From the NCBI GenBank assembly GCA_023376005.1, contig CM042138.1, positions 98,745,276 to 98,809,275 of the forward strand: a stretch of DNA of 64,000 nucleotides, given 5' to 3'. Numbering within the stretch: position 1 is the first letter of the stretch; each line of letters begins with the position of its first letter. The translations under genes and the position numbers were made by a program. Source of the stretch: Doryteuthis pealeii (taxonomy: Eukaryota > Mollusca > Cephalopoda > Myopsida > Loliginidae). Shown piece after piece: positions 11,706-21,140 of the stretch. The notes beneath the pieces are model-generated. The model was not told the origin of the DNA. It made no database searches and was given only the letters and a program-made list of their open reading frames with translations.

Positions 11706-12328
11706 TATTATAATGGAGATTGTGTGTTTGTCTGTCTGTAACCGAAACTATATTACTATACAAATCACAATTCCCTTAGTTATTTACATCACATTCTCCA
11801 TGATTTTATTTTTATTTAAACCTCAATTATTGATAAAATTGTTTACATCATTAAGACTGTTCACCATATCTACATACTAATAACATGCAATTGTATTTAT
11901 ATATAACAAAAATAGCGGATTATAGTGTGAATGGGAAGGCTAATTTGCATATTGATCTTAAAAATTTGATTTTAATAAATATATGCTTAGTATTATTGAT
12001 TTCTAATTGTTTGGTTTTATCTTTTTGAATATGAGCAAAAATCTCGGATAAATCTTAAAAGAAATCCATTAACAAGAAGAAATAACTAATATTATTCTTT
12101 ACTTCCTATTTTAACTAAATAGTTAAATTAGGAAAATTTATCAATGAAAGAGGGAGTAAGGGAAAATGATAGAAGAGTTACTTTCTAAGTTTTCTATTTT
12201 TCAATCATACCCTCTGTTCCAAATTTTTTATCTGCATTCTTATTCAGTTTATTAGCCTTTCTAATTTTATATATTTTATTATATTAAAACTTAAATACTT
12301 GCACCCGGAGGGTGCATATATTTGCTAG
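11703..12328 (+). mobile_element. Non-autonomous Helitron 2 (uninterrupted copy)
   Basis: 5' TCTTATTATAATGG, body collinear with Helitron 1 (CTGTCTGTAACCG, ACAATTCCCTTAGTTATTTA, TTTGCATATTGATCTTAA), 3' hairpin GCACCCGGAGGGTGC and terminal CTAG before T. No coding capacity. It provides the empty-site reference for the SINE in Helitron 1. Confidence 0.75.
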
Positions 12329-12816
12329 TATATATAATGTAGGAATTGGACGGCGAGATGCTTCTTGTGTCTACAGGAAAAGTTAGAAATAATTAGATTC
12401 CCAAATAAAAATGACTTGATTAATAAAAAGGATGAGTTCCTAGGAAAATATATGCATAGATTATGCAATGCATTAGAATACCAATAAAATATAATTGATC
12501 AATAAGGGCATAATACAGTAAAATTATGATAAAGCAGTAACAAAGAAAAACTACTAGAAGAAATAAATAAATAAATAAAAAAACTTAGCCAAACTCCAGA
12601 CTAACTGACCCCATAAAGGTCAATAGAGTAAGTTGAAGATAGTGGTAAAGGGTAATAAAAGTATAATGTTACAGCGCACTACTACCCACGTAGGTCAAAA
12701 ATAGGAGGAGTTTAACCTCAACTACAAACTAGCAGCCCACTAAGATTACATTCAGGAAGAATTAAAGAAATATCAGTCTAGCTATATAAAGTAACCGAAA
12801 AAAAAAATCCACTCAA
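12329..12816. other. Upstream flank of hammerhead candidate B, nothing recognised
   Basis: AT-rich with no coding frame. It may be part of the same repeat as the ribozyme motif downstream, but no second copy in this window defines its limits. Confidence 0.4.
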
Positions 12817-12863
12817 TCCCTCTGATGAAGGTGTTAGAGTAACACCGAAACCGCGGTCGGGAA
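12817..12863 (+). ncRNA. Type I hammerhead ribozyme candidate B
   Basis: Core CTGATGA (12822-12828), one extra A, a 6-bp helix II (GGTGTT/AACACC, five-nt loop), GAAA (12847-12850), helix III ACC/GGT closed by two bases, cleavage triplet GTC (C12858), then GGG. Helix I would pair CCT with GGG (T:G, C:G, C:G). A TA-GA microsatellite begins about 20 bp downstream. Confidence 0.6.
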
Positions 12864-12877
12864 ATAACTTATTCTAC

Positions 12878-12880
<3 letters not shown>

Positions 12881-12923
<43 letters not shown>

Positions 12924-12931
12924 GGAGAGAG
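12881..12931. repeat. (TA)n-(GA)n microsatellite between two hammerheads
   Basis: TA then GA repeats lying between candidates B and C, both on the plus strand, about 100 bp apart. Confidence 0.95.
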
Positions 12932-12960
12932 ATAGATCTAAGCGATCTTTAGAACAAAGC

Positions 12961-13002
12961 TTGGTCTGAAGATTGCATAGGCGAGAAACTCTCAGTCATC
13001 AA
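12961..13002 (+). ncRNA. Type I hammerhead ribozyme candidate C
   Basis: In 42 nt: helix I TTGGT (12961-12965) pairs with ATCAA (12998-13002). Core CTGAAGA (12966-12972). Helix II TTGC/GCGA with loop ATAG. GAAA (12985-12988). Helix III ACT/AGT with loop CTC. Cleavage triplet GTC (C12997). Every invariant base and all three helices are present. Related but core-damaged copies lie at 39594-39706 (two, inverted) and near 62290-62330. TA/TG repeats begin about 35 bp downstream. Confidence 0.72.
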
Positions 13003-13254
13003 ACGCCCTTGACTCCATCCACTCTAACTTAACTTATATATATGTGTGTGTGTGTATGTATATATATATATATATATATACATATATATGTTGTGTGTGG
13101 GGGTGGTGGTGAAAGTCTTCACTTCCCAAAACATTAACTTGATGTGATAGTAGTTATAGATATTAAATCTCTTGTGTGGTTTTTATTTTATAGAAACATC
13201 GTTTGCAACCATTCCATAAATTTTGAATGAACAATAAAAATTTACAATAACGAG

Positions 13255-13305
13255 AAATGATCAAGTCTTGACGTTTTACCCGGCGTAGATCGGTACTTCA
13301 GCTAG
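13255..13305 (+). mobile_element. Helitron 3' terminus (fragment)
   Basis: TTTTACCCGGCGTAGATCGG followed by TACTTCAGCTAG and T. The CCCGG...CGG hairpin remnant plus terminal CTAG matches a widespread Helitron 3' end. The 5' end was not found. Confidence 0.5.
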
Positions 13306-13723
13306 TTAATAATAGTTTTTATCTATCTATTTTATTTTTCCTTAAATATGTTTACTCTTTGGCTTAAAAAAAGAGCATCTTTATTCCAAACAGATTTTTA
13401 AATCTCTGTATGAATTTTGTAAACGTCATTTTGGAATATGTCAACATTTCAAGTTTGTTCAATTAAAGAAAAGAAAGAAAAAAATCATTTTCTTATGCGT
13501 CCTCCATTTTGCGTCGTTTTGCGACTGAGTTTAACGAAAAGTCGATTTTATTGGCGCCGATAGACCGGAAATGAGGAAAAATGACGTCACTCGCTTATGA
13601 CACTTTTTAATTTTTTTTTTAAACTTCAAATTTGGTCAACATCTCCGCTGCGTCTACAGCAGTTCGGTTTGAGCAACAAAGTTCACATGCTTGAATGAAC
13701 GAATGATTGATTGATCTGGTTAA

Positions 13724-13852
13724 TCCGGGGAAGAGGAAGAGGGAACAGGGGAGGGAAGAGGAGGAGGGAACAAGGGGAGGGAAGAGGAGGAGGGAACAGG
13801 GGAGGGAAGAGGAGGAGAGAACAGGGGGAGGGAAGAGGGGGGAACTATGAGT
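13724..13852 (+). repeat. G-rich purine minisatellite
   Basis: About four tandem units of roughly 30 bp built from GGGAGGGAAGAGGAGGA and GGGAACAGG. The strand is purine-only with many GGG runs, so it could form triplex or quadruplex DNA. Confidence 0.85.
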
Positions 13853-14188
13853 TCGGGTGGTAATGTCGCGAAGTACTTTTCACTCGACTGATTTTTGGCA
13901 GATGCAAAAATTGTTTTATGTTCCTGTATTCTAATTCATTCAGTTTTACCTCCTTTTTCTTTTCTTTTTAAAATTTTAAAATCCTTTCTAAGGAAAGCTT
14001 ATCACACCAAAGAATGATCAATATATTTGCACTACCTGTTTATGTAATAATATCACAAATAGATTTCATTAAACAAATAATGTCATTCACTTTAATAGTG
14101 AGATATGATGCAACAAATTCTATTTAAAAAAATAGGGAAATTGGATTTTATCACCAACTGGATTTGAACTATGTATACAGTCAAATTT

Positions 14189-14403
14189 AAAGGCGACCGT
14201 GGTGTAATGATTATCGTAAGGAATGGAGACAGCGATACGAGTTCAAATCTTTGGCGAGGCTGTTTGCACTTCCATAGGGCTAATACCCTTCGGAAATGTA
14301 TGAAGCCAACTATTCTCCCTCCAACTATGAGTAAATAGCAGGTTAGACTAGGTTAGACCATTGATAAGGAACCAGTTTGATAGGGATACTTGATGGCATA
14401 TTA
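14189..14403 (+). mobile_element. SINE family A interrupted by a foldback element
   Basis: tRNA-like head with A-box GTGGTGTAATGATTATCG and B-box GAGTTCAAATCT, then the family body (GGCTAATACCCTTCGGAAA, ATGAGTAAATAGCAGG, AACCAGT). The 3' part is interrupted at TTGATGGCATATTA, which is duplicated on the far side of the inserted element at 14741-14754. Confidence 0.75.
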
Positions 14404-14740
14404 TTTGTCTGAATATTTCAGACTGTTGTCCTCATCTTTATTGTTATATATACAACATTTCGACTGATGTACCCCCGGACTTCTTCATGTGTTCCTTGTC
14501 GAACTTTGGAAACTTCTCATTGAACTCAGGAACCTTCTTGCCGAACACTGGATTACGGCATCAGGGTCCCAAGTTCGAAAAGAAGGTCTCTGCGTTCAAC
14601 AAGAAGGTTCCCGAGTTCGATGAGAAGGTTCCCGAGTTCGACAATAAACCTGAAGAAGGACGGAGGGTATATCGGCCGAAACGTTGAGTATATGACAATA
14701 AAGATGAGGATAACAGTACGAAAAATTCAAATAATACAAA
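14404..14740. mobile_element. Foldback element with long inverted ends and 14-bp target duplication
   Basis: Flanked by the direct repeat TTGATGGCATATTA (14390-14403 and 14741-14754). The two ends are imperfect inverted repeats over at least 70 bp: left TTTGTCTGAATATTTC then CTGTTGTCCTCATCTTTATT, right the complement (GATGAGGATAACAGT, then AAATAATACAAA). Between them are tandem units of about 24 bp reading AAGAAGGTTCCCGAGTTCGA. Both arms contain a GAAACGTTG- or GAAATGTTG-type block preceded by TGAAGAAG, resembling a hammerhead core. Related single arms lie at 43320-43450, 46890-47100 and 57170-57270. The long duplication excludes TA or TTAA-type transposons. Confidence 0.65.
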
Positions 14741-14754
14741 TTGATGGCATATTA

Positions 14755-15731
14755 CTGTAAATTATTTCTAATCAAATATATGAAGCTATAATTGTTAACT
14801 AAAAATATTATTAGTTATATTAACACAAAAAAAACGAACGCATAAATGACGTTCTCTAATGGACTCACCAGTTTGGGCTGACCAGCAAAAACCTACATCA
14901 ATGAAGTTGTGCGGATACTTGGATTTCGCGCTGAAGACCAGTAAGAAGTGATGACCCATATCCCTGCAGAGGAGTAAAGCTCCGCCGTCCCCTCCAAATT
15001 GTAAATTGTCTTATTGTAATTGTTTCCTTTAAGAACCGAGTTTGAAATTATATATAATTTTTTTAATGAATGTCTTAATTATAACAATCAAATAAATCAC
15101 GTTAAAAAGAGCCCATGTTCAAGAAAGAAAAAAACATGCCATTTTGACAGATACAGATTTTAACATAAAATTCTTCTGTTTCAAAGACTGCAAAAATAAT
15201 AATTAAAAAAAATCTTTCCTCTTCATAATAGAGCAAAAATCACGTTAAGTTTCTTTTTGAATTTTAATTTATGGGTGGAGGTGTTGAAAATACGTTAAAT
15301 TTTGGCCATACCTTATCTTTCGGAGAACAGATGACTTACATCTTTCTCTACCTCTGCCTCTCCTCCTCCTCTCCCCTCTCTCCCTCTCTCTCTCATTTTC
15401 TCTCTCGTGCTATTCTGAACCTGCAAGTGATGAATGAACAACTTACAGTATTTAATTAAATTAGTGAACCAACATGCGCTGTTTTGCCAAGCAAACTCAT
15501 AAGTGCTATTTTGGTTTATCCATTTTCTGTAACTGATTTTATTTGCTTATGAACAAGCGCATTAAAATTAAAATAATAACGAAGTCTGAACATATTACCG
15601 TTAAAGCAATGCTGGTAAAATAAATAATTACAACAGATCCTACGCACGTAACTTCTTAAAACTTTATATATACAACTATGAAAGTACGTAAATAAACACT
15701 GTGTTTATTTGATATGGCTTTTAGCCGACAA
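14755..15731. other. No gene recognised
   Basis: AT-rich. A monomer of the GAAGCTATAATTGTTAACTA repeat lies near 14780-14800. A short TC-rich tract lies at 15350-15400. No supported frame. Confidence 0.45.
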
Positions 15732-16026
15732 TTTTTGGAGGATATGCGCTTAATTGAAGTCATACCTAATTTTTGAAAATTAATTAGTTAATAATTAATT
15801 AATGAATTTAGGCAGTCGAGGTTTCGAGCGGAGCAGTCTCCCATGTCTATAACCTAGCTGATGAGACCTAATAGGTCGAAATGTACATTCAGGGATTGAC
15901 ATTTTCTCGATCTGTTTAGCCTTACATTTGAACATATATGCCCGCCTAAATTCATTAATTAATTATTAACTAATTAATTTTCAAAAATTAGGTATGACTT
16001 CAATTAAGCACATATCCTCCAAAAAA
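15732..16026. repeat. 82-bp inverted repeat enclosing a hammerhead motif
   Basis: The left arm (15732-15813) and right arm (15944-16026) are complementary with about one mismatch over 82 bp. They carry TTGGAGGATATG, GAAGTCATACCTAATTTTTG and TTAATTAATGAATTTAGGC on the left and the reverse complement on the right. The 130-bp spacer contains hammerhead candidate D. Near identity of the arms implies a recent event. No flanking duplication was seen. Confidence 0.85.
15853..15894 (+). ncRNA. Type I hammerhead ribozyme candidate D
   Basis: Core CTGATGA (15858-15864), a perfect 5-bp helix II (GACCT/AGGTC, loop AAT), GAAA (15878-15881), helix III ATG/CAT closed by TA, triplet ATT, then CAGGG. CAGGG pairs with CCTAG in helix I with one A:A mismatch. 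It lies in the loop of the inverted repeat at 15732-16026. Confidence 0.65.
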
Positions 16027-16384
16027 TATACAACTATGTTGAATGTTTGGGGATAACTTGCAAGGAGTAATGGTTCACAAGCAAAGTTAGCAGAGCATTT
16101 TAGTGAGTTTGATTCTCATTGGGTGTTTCTTACCTCTAGTCATTTACTAAACTAACCATAGTAAATGAATGTATTAAAATTACTAGGTATGATAATGTAT
16201 CTGTCCGAAGATCCCAACCAAACGGTATTTTCAGGGAACTGACGCTGTACATTGGATATAGTTTTGATCTCGGGATACACTGTGATGTTCAACTTGAAGA
16301 TCTTTTGAAATCATTGGAAATCCTCAGATGAGAAAAATGCCATTTTTGTCCAAACGGAGTGAAATAAAGATTTTGACGTAAATT

Positions 16385-16590
16385 ACAAAAAGCGCACTTA
16401 GCGTAACGATTATCTTTGTAGAAAATGGAATCGATGACCCGTGTTCAAATCTTGGAAGAATTTGTTAGCGTTTCACTTCGAAGCCCTTGCCCCTGGTAAA
16501 GGTATCAATCCATCCATTTTCTCTCCTGATATGGTAAATAATAGGACAGACTGGGTTTTTAGCCTCAGTAAGGGAACCAGTCTGGGATAA
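16385..16590 (+). mobile_element. SINE family A
   Basis: Head with A-box-like TTAGCGTAACGATTATC and B-box GTGTTCAAATCTTGG, then the body: CCCTTGCCCCTGGTAAAGG, TATGGTAAATAATAGG, CAGACTGGGTTTTTAGCC, AACCAGTCTGGG. The 3' end is missing. Confidence 0.7.
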
Positions 16591-16604
16591 TAAAATAATA
16601 AATT

Positions 16605-16647
16605 TATTATTACTGCTCTATGTTTTTAATATATTGAGCACTTTTGG

Positions 16648-16700
<53 letters not shown>

Positions 16701-16823
16701 TATATATATATAAAAATAATAAATTCATTATTAATGCTCTATGTTTTTAATATATTGAGCACTTTTGGATTATTTACTGATGCCACTACAACGGAAAAGT
16801 TAAAGCGGCAATTGGATACTATA

Positions 16824-16861
<38 letters not shown>

Positions 16862-16862
16862 C
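16605..16862 (+). repeat. Duplicated repeat unit separated by TA microsatellite
   Basis: TGCTCTATGTTTTTAATATA followed by TTGAGCACTTTTGGATTAT occurs at 16613-16650 and again at 16735-16773, separated by TA repeats. The second copy continues into TTACTGATGCCACTACAACG and a second TA tract. A third copy is at 31497-31585. The segment begins like a hammerhead core (CTGATG) but does not fold well. Confidence 0.7.
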
Positions 16863-16913
16863 ACCAACCCTTCCGCTCGAGCAGGATGTGACACAAGGTC
16901 AATTTCTTAATGT

Positions 16914-16915
<2 letters not shown>
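16863..16915 (-). mobile_element. SINE family A, 3' end fragment
   Basis: Reverse complement of the family A tail: CCAACCCTTCCGCTCGAGCA, GGATGTGACACAAGGTCAAT. TA repeats flank it on both sides. Confidence 0.65.
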
Positions 16916-16944
<29 letters not shown>

Positions 16945-16972
16945 GTTCCATTCATTAATTTATTTCAGAAAA

Positions 16973-17112
16973 CAAGGTGTGCCAAAAAGTACCAAGTTTA
17001 ATGCTATATTTACCGAGATAGAAATGAAGATTGAATGGAACGTCATTTTTTTCAGTATACAAGATATTTCAAAAAGTACAAAAAATCTCGATACTTTTTT
17101 GACACACCTTAT
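16973..17112. mobile_element. MITE family T (GGTGTGTCAAAAAGTA ends)
   Basis: Begins AAGGTGTGCCAAAAAGTACC and ends CGATACTTTTTTGACACACC, which are terminal inverted repeats. The body matches copies at 26690-26826, 34099-34320, 37274-37515, 48685-48820 and 55515-55755 (TTTACCGAGATAGAAATGAA, TGGAACGTCATTTTTTTC). Short, non-coding and next to TA-rich DNA, as expected for a Tc1/mariner-type MITE. Confidence 0.75.
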
Positions 17113-17560
17113 GTATATAAATATGAATATATATGTGTGTATGTGCTTGTATGTGTGTGTATGCATATGTGTTTCTAGAAGTGGTTAACATTGCTCATTT
17201 AAAAATCTTAGTATTGTACTGTTGAGTTTGAAGCTTTGAGTATAAAGTTCTAATCACAGGAGGTCACCAACATTTAACAATAGTATCTTAATGGATAGAC
17301 ATCTGAAGATATGTCCGGTGTAATATATCTTCGATGAGTAACGGAGAAGCGAAGAAAGAAAGTTGAGTTGACGTTACATTTTTTTCGCTTCTTTTGACAA
17401 ACAGGCAATATCACGGCTGGGAAGCTAGAATTAGCTACAAAAGGAAAATCTTATTCCGACGCGACCAGTTTGGAAACGATCAGGTTTTAGACACTCTTTC
17501 AATGTTTACCAAAAATAGTTAATAAAAGGAAAGAAAAAAAAGAGGCTTGATTTAGTGATA
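17113..17560. other. No gene recognised
   Basis: Short TATG/TGTG tract to about 17165, then AT-rich unique sequence with no recognised frame. Confidence 0.45.
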
Positions 17561-17564
17561 GACT

Positions 17565-17775
17565 TGATTGATTGATTGATTTTAACGGCATGTTAACCCG
17601 TCAGGAATGTCATGTCAGCGGTAGAATACGCTGACTGTATCCACTGCAGAGCGGTAAGACCCCCCCCCCCTAAAAAAGTTATGTCCTAGATATAACTCTA
17701 AACTGAATCTGATGGTGAGGCTCATTTACTGGAGATCTGAGGAGTGTGAAGTACATATCCATTGCCATTGTTTTC
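17565..17775 (+). mobile_element. Interspersed repeat family B
   Basis: Starts at GATTTTAACGGCATGTTAAC, continues with TACGCTGACTGTATCCACTG, ATAACTCTAAACTGAATCTG and GGTGAGGCTCATTTACTGGA. At least ten copies occur in the window. The fullest one (35800-36110) ends with GGGTTGACATGC, so the ends look like inverted repeats around the sequence GGCATGTCAACCC. No coding. Confidence 0.65.
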
Positions 17776-17777
17776 AG

Positions 17778-18327
17778 TGTTACATAATTCATAGGTATCT
17801 TATGAATTATATACATACTGTAGATAGATATTTTTGAATCAGAGTTCGTTAGATTCAAAATAGCGGGGGTTAAGTGGAAAAATACTGTCGACCATTATTG
17901 ACAGGTAATAACATCGACTTAAACTTTCCGGAAATGTGCCAGTAGAGGCGTGAGACAGAAGTTTGAGATTTTAGTTCAGTTGTGGCCAGAAATTCAGAGT
18001 GAGCGGATTCAGAGGTCCGCTCGCTCTGAGACGTCGCTTCTCAATCCGCGCAGTTTTGTGGGCTTGAGTTGTTCGTGATAAAGACTTAAAGAAAAAACAA
18101 AAAAAAAAAATCTTGTTGATTGATTAAAATAAGAATGCAGAAATATCCAGCCCCAAAAAAAGAAGAATCAGCCCGAGAAAAAAAAAAAAAACCAAAAAAA
18201 CAAAAACAAAAAACAAGAGAAAAAGCAAAAGAGTTAGCAAAAAACTCTCAGCATCGGCTCTACCCCTCTCTCCTCTCTCTCTCTCTCTCGCATTTAAATG
18301 CCCGATATGTTAGAAGGGTATATAACA
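17778..18327 (+). mobile_element. Solo LTR-like element, copy 1
   Basis: Starts TGTTACATAATTCAT and ends GTATATAACA (TG...CA). It shares ends and body with 21847-22588 and 57550-58081: GAATCAGAGTTCGTTAGATT, AATAGCGGGGGTT, AAATCTTGTTGATT, then TC repeats and a TATA near the 3' end. No internal gag/pol region adjoins it, so it is most simply a solo LTR or a short non-autonomous LTR element. Confidence 0.6.
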
Positions 18328-18661
18328 CCAGGTCCACTCTAACCTGGAGTGATATTACCTGTTAGGGTAGTATCTATAGGTCAAATAGATATGTTTAGAA
18401 TTTATTCCAATTCGATAGGACCGTGTGCAAAATATCTTAAGAAAAAATTACACAACAAATGTAAATATGAACGTACAATGAATGTGATTCCCTAACCTCG
18501 CGGCATGAAATAACCTTAGACGGTATCGAAGTTAGGAAATCAAATATATTGTGCCTTTAGACTTATATTTTTAATGTTGTTGTTTCTCTAACTTTCTTTT
18601 ATTTTGTTTTAATAATATGTTAAAATACTCTGGGATTGTTTTTTAATAATTACTTTGTACA

Positions 18662-18945
18662 TATTTACCAACCCCTCCGCCCGAGTAGGATGTGACACAA
18701 GGTCAATTTTTAGGCGAAGTTTAACAGCTTTGAATTAAGAGTTTTCCTTCTACTAGACTGGTTGCCTAATCAAGGTTAAAGAGCCCAGTCTGTCCTGTTA
18801 TTTACCCATAGCTGGAGGTGAGCGGGTGGATGCATACATTTCCCAAGTGTATTAGCGCTATGTGAAATGTATACAGCCTCGTCTAGGATTTGAACTCAGG
18901 TCGACGAGTCCATTTCCTAATCATTAAACCACGCGCCTCCATAAT
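18662..18945 (-). mobile_element. SINE family A, near full length
   Basis: Minus-strand copy: head GGAGGCGCGTGGTTTAATGA (A box) with B-box GAGTTCAAATCCTAG, body including TTTCACATAGCGCTAATACA, and 3' end TGTGTCACATCCTACTCGG then GGAGGGGTTGGTAAAT. Its limits match the reference copy at 27963-28252. Confidence 0.8.
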
Positions 18946-19136
18946 TATTTTGTATAGTATTGATAAGGATTAACTGGTGTTTAACGGCATGTCAACTTCT
19001 ATAGGGTTTTATATGCATGAAGGTTAGGGAATTGCGTTCATCGTACATTTATGTATCTCGATGAATATCAGATCCATTCCTAAATGAAGTACTGTTCATA
19101 CATTTGGCAAGCTCTTCTCAGCATGTTGTTATATAC

Positions 19137-19475
19137 CCACATAATATCTCGAGTATATAATGAGGGAGAGAGACAGACGGAGTAGGAGTAGGGATGAGGG
19201 GCTCTTATTTCTTAACTCGGCCATTACTGTCTGCTGCTAATTCGGCCGCCATCTTCTCTTGTTGGGCTGTTTTCACGGGTTGATTCTTACATCTTTTTTC
19301 GGGCTTGTTTAATAGCTTAACAAGACTTGATTTTTTTTTAGTCTTTTACTTAAAACAACCCAGCTCATCTTCAACCGCCGCGACAGGGAAGCTACTCTCA
19401 GAAGCGACAGACTTCCAAGTCTACTCGCTCTGAATCTCTGGTCGCAACTAACTAAAACTTCTCACGCCTGTAATC
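19137..19475 (-). mobile_element. Truncated solo LTR-like element, copy 2
   Basis: Reverse-strand copy of the LTR family. The terminal TGTTATATACCC is the complement of the GGGTATATAACA end. It continues through AGTCTTTTACTTAAA and CGCTCTGAATCTCTGG to about TCACGCCTG, then diverges, so the LTR start is missing. Confidence 0.5.
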
Positions 19476-19894
19476 GCGCCATCCGGAGGGTCAAATCGGA
19501 GTCATCATGAATCAATCATAACCCTAACAGTTATGGAAATTCCCCACTTAACTCTCTTCGAAACTAATGAAATCTTGATTCAAAAATATTCTTACTACCA
19601 TAACGTACATAATTCATTTAAAATGAAATCTTTTGTGAGAGATGGTGAGATAAAGGAGATGAGTGAGGAAGGAATACTTCTTCCAATAGAATTTGCTATG
19701 TTTGTCTTGGCAAAAGGTTTCGCATTAACTATGTTACCTATTAATCCTAAGTTGTCACTCATCTAATAGAGAACATGTTGATCGGTGCTTAACTCCGGTG
19801 ATATACTAAGAACCGTTTCCTAAAGCATGAATTGACTGTCTCGCCTACTGAGTTCGTATGTATCTGGTTATATACATGAAATAAAAGAGACCAT
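19476..19894. other. No gene recognised
   Basis: A 77-codon plus-strand frame (19533-19766) has protein-like composition but matches no family I know. It is left uncalled. Confidence 0.4.
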
Positions 19895-19932
19895 TCACGA
19901 CTTGAAGTTTCCCGTACTCGATCTTCAGGTGA
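19895..19932 (-). ncRNA. Type I hammerhead ribozyme candidate F
   Basis: On the minus strand: helix I TCAC, core CTGAAGA (19928-19922), helix II TCG/CGG with loop AGTA (first pair T:G), GAAA, helix III ACT/AGT with loop TCA, cleavage triplet GTC (complement of 19899), then GTGA. GTGA pairs with TCAC over 4 bp. A separate 16-bp hairpin (CTTGTATTCATACTTC and complement, 19934-19966) lies immediately upstream. Confidence 0.68.
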
Positions 19933-20131
19933 GCTTGTATTCATACTTCAGAAGTGTGAATACAAGTTTTTACCATGCTTTATTTTATAGTTGAAATATT
20001 TTAATATTGCTCTGAATTCTTGTGCATAGAGCACTATATTCTACTGATTTTTACCATTCTTAATGGTTAATTTTAATGGTCTATATCAGATGGCCAGGTG
20101 AGATTAAAATTTAGTGGTAAAATTAACATAA

Positions 20132-20132
<1 letters not shown>

Positions 20133-20171
<39 letters not shown>

Positions 20172-20213
20172 AATGATCAAGTGAGATTGAAATTTCGTGG
20201 TAAATTAAATATA

Positions 20214-20289
<76 letters not shown>

Positions 20290-20329
20290 TTATGCTTAAT
20301 TTACCACTAATTTCATATCACAGATCATT

Positions 20330-20373
<44 letters not shown>
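20133..20373. repeat. TA and CA-TA microsatellites with repeated flanks
   Basis: TA tract 20133-20169, CA then TA tract 20217-20288, TA tract 20332-20373. The sequences between them (ATGATCAAGTGAGATTGAAA, GTGGTAAATTAAATATAA) recur in both orientations, so the tracts sit in a small palindrome. Confidence 0.9.
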
Positions 20374-20379
<6 letters not shown>

Positions 20380-20576
20380 AAAAAAACTCCCGGCTTTATA
20401 GTCTGTAATTACACAATACAAACTTTCGCCTGGAGAAAAAAAATATTAAAGAAAAAAGACCAAATCCTGTGTACCTCTTGAAAATAATCTATCAAAATAA
20501 CCAAAAGATAAAAATACTGCAAGAGTTGCCTAAGTTAAATATACAAAGTGATCAAGTAGAGCCAATAAATAATAAA

Positions 20577-20680
20577 GTAAGCCTAATGAGTCAGAGAATA
20601 TCTACCTAGGAATGTCAGAATTATCCTGATGATCCGTTAGGAAACCTAGGTAGATATTCTCTGATTCATTAGACTTACTT
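20577..20680. repeat. 34-bp inverted repeat around hammerhead candidate E
   Basis: The left arm (20577-20610: TAAGCCTAATGAGTCAGAGA, then ATATCTACCTAGG) and right arm (20647-20680) are complementary with two mismatches. The loop contains hammerhead candidate E. TA repeats follow at 20685-20718. Confidence 0.85.
20622..20656 (+). ncRNA. Damaged type I hammerhead candidate E
   Basis: Core CTGATGA (20626-20632), helix I TATC pairs with GATA (4 bp), helix III ACC/GGT closed by TA, triplet GTA. Between core and helix III the sequence TCCGTTAGGAAA is one or two bases short: TCC/GGA would pair, but then part of the conserved GAAA is missing. Most likely an inactive copy with a small deletion. Confidence 0.5.
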
Positions 20681-20722
<42 letters not shown>

Positions 20723-20890
20723 GAAAAACCTAATTGCTGACAGTACTGTTTCGACCAAATTGATAACGATGGGAAGAAAGATATCCGGTTCTGAATTCAA
20801 CCACTGAAATTTTGAAAAATGCATTCTCTTATAGAAAAACTCACTCAAAGACAATTTATCGATTTAGTTACTGTCAGCAATTACATATCA
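20723..20890. repeat. Imperfect inverted repeat with hammerhead-like 3' halves
   Basis: The left segment TAATTGCTGACAGTACTG, then TTTCGACCAAATTG (minus-strand sense GAAACAGTACTGTC) is inverted at 20848-20884 (CAATTTATCGATTTAGTTACTG, then TCAGCAATTA). The GAAA + helix III + GTC half is intact on the left; the CTGANGA half is not recognisable. Confidence 0.55.
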
Positions 20891-20898
20891 TTTCATAT

Positions 20899-20901
20899 AT
20901 T

Positions 20902-20951
<50 letters not shown>

Positions 20952-21140
20952 TGTGTATACATATATGCGTGTACATACATATATGTGCGTGCGTATGCGT
21001 GTATGTGTATGTGTGTATATATGAATATATGTGTATATATATGTGTATATATGAGTGCGTGTGTTTGTATATATATGTGTGTGTGTGTACGTGTGTACAT
21101 GTAAATATAAATGCGCATGTTTCTATGTATATATATTGAA
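20899..21140. repeat. TA-TG compound microsatellite with degenerate TGTATG tract
   Basis: TA then TG repeats, then about 180 bp of degenerate TATG/TGCG sequence. A long, very similar tract lies at 22019-22279 (shared ATATATGCGTGTGCATACAT-type and TGAGTGCGTGTGTTTGTATA segments), so the two are duplicates. Confidence 0.9.
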
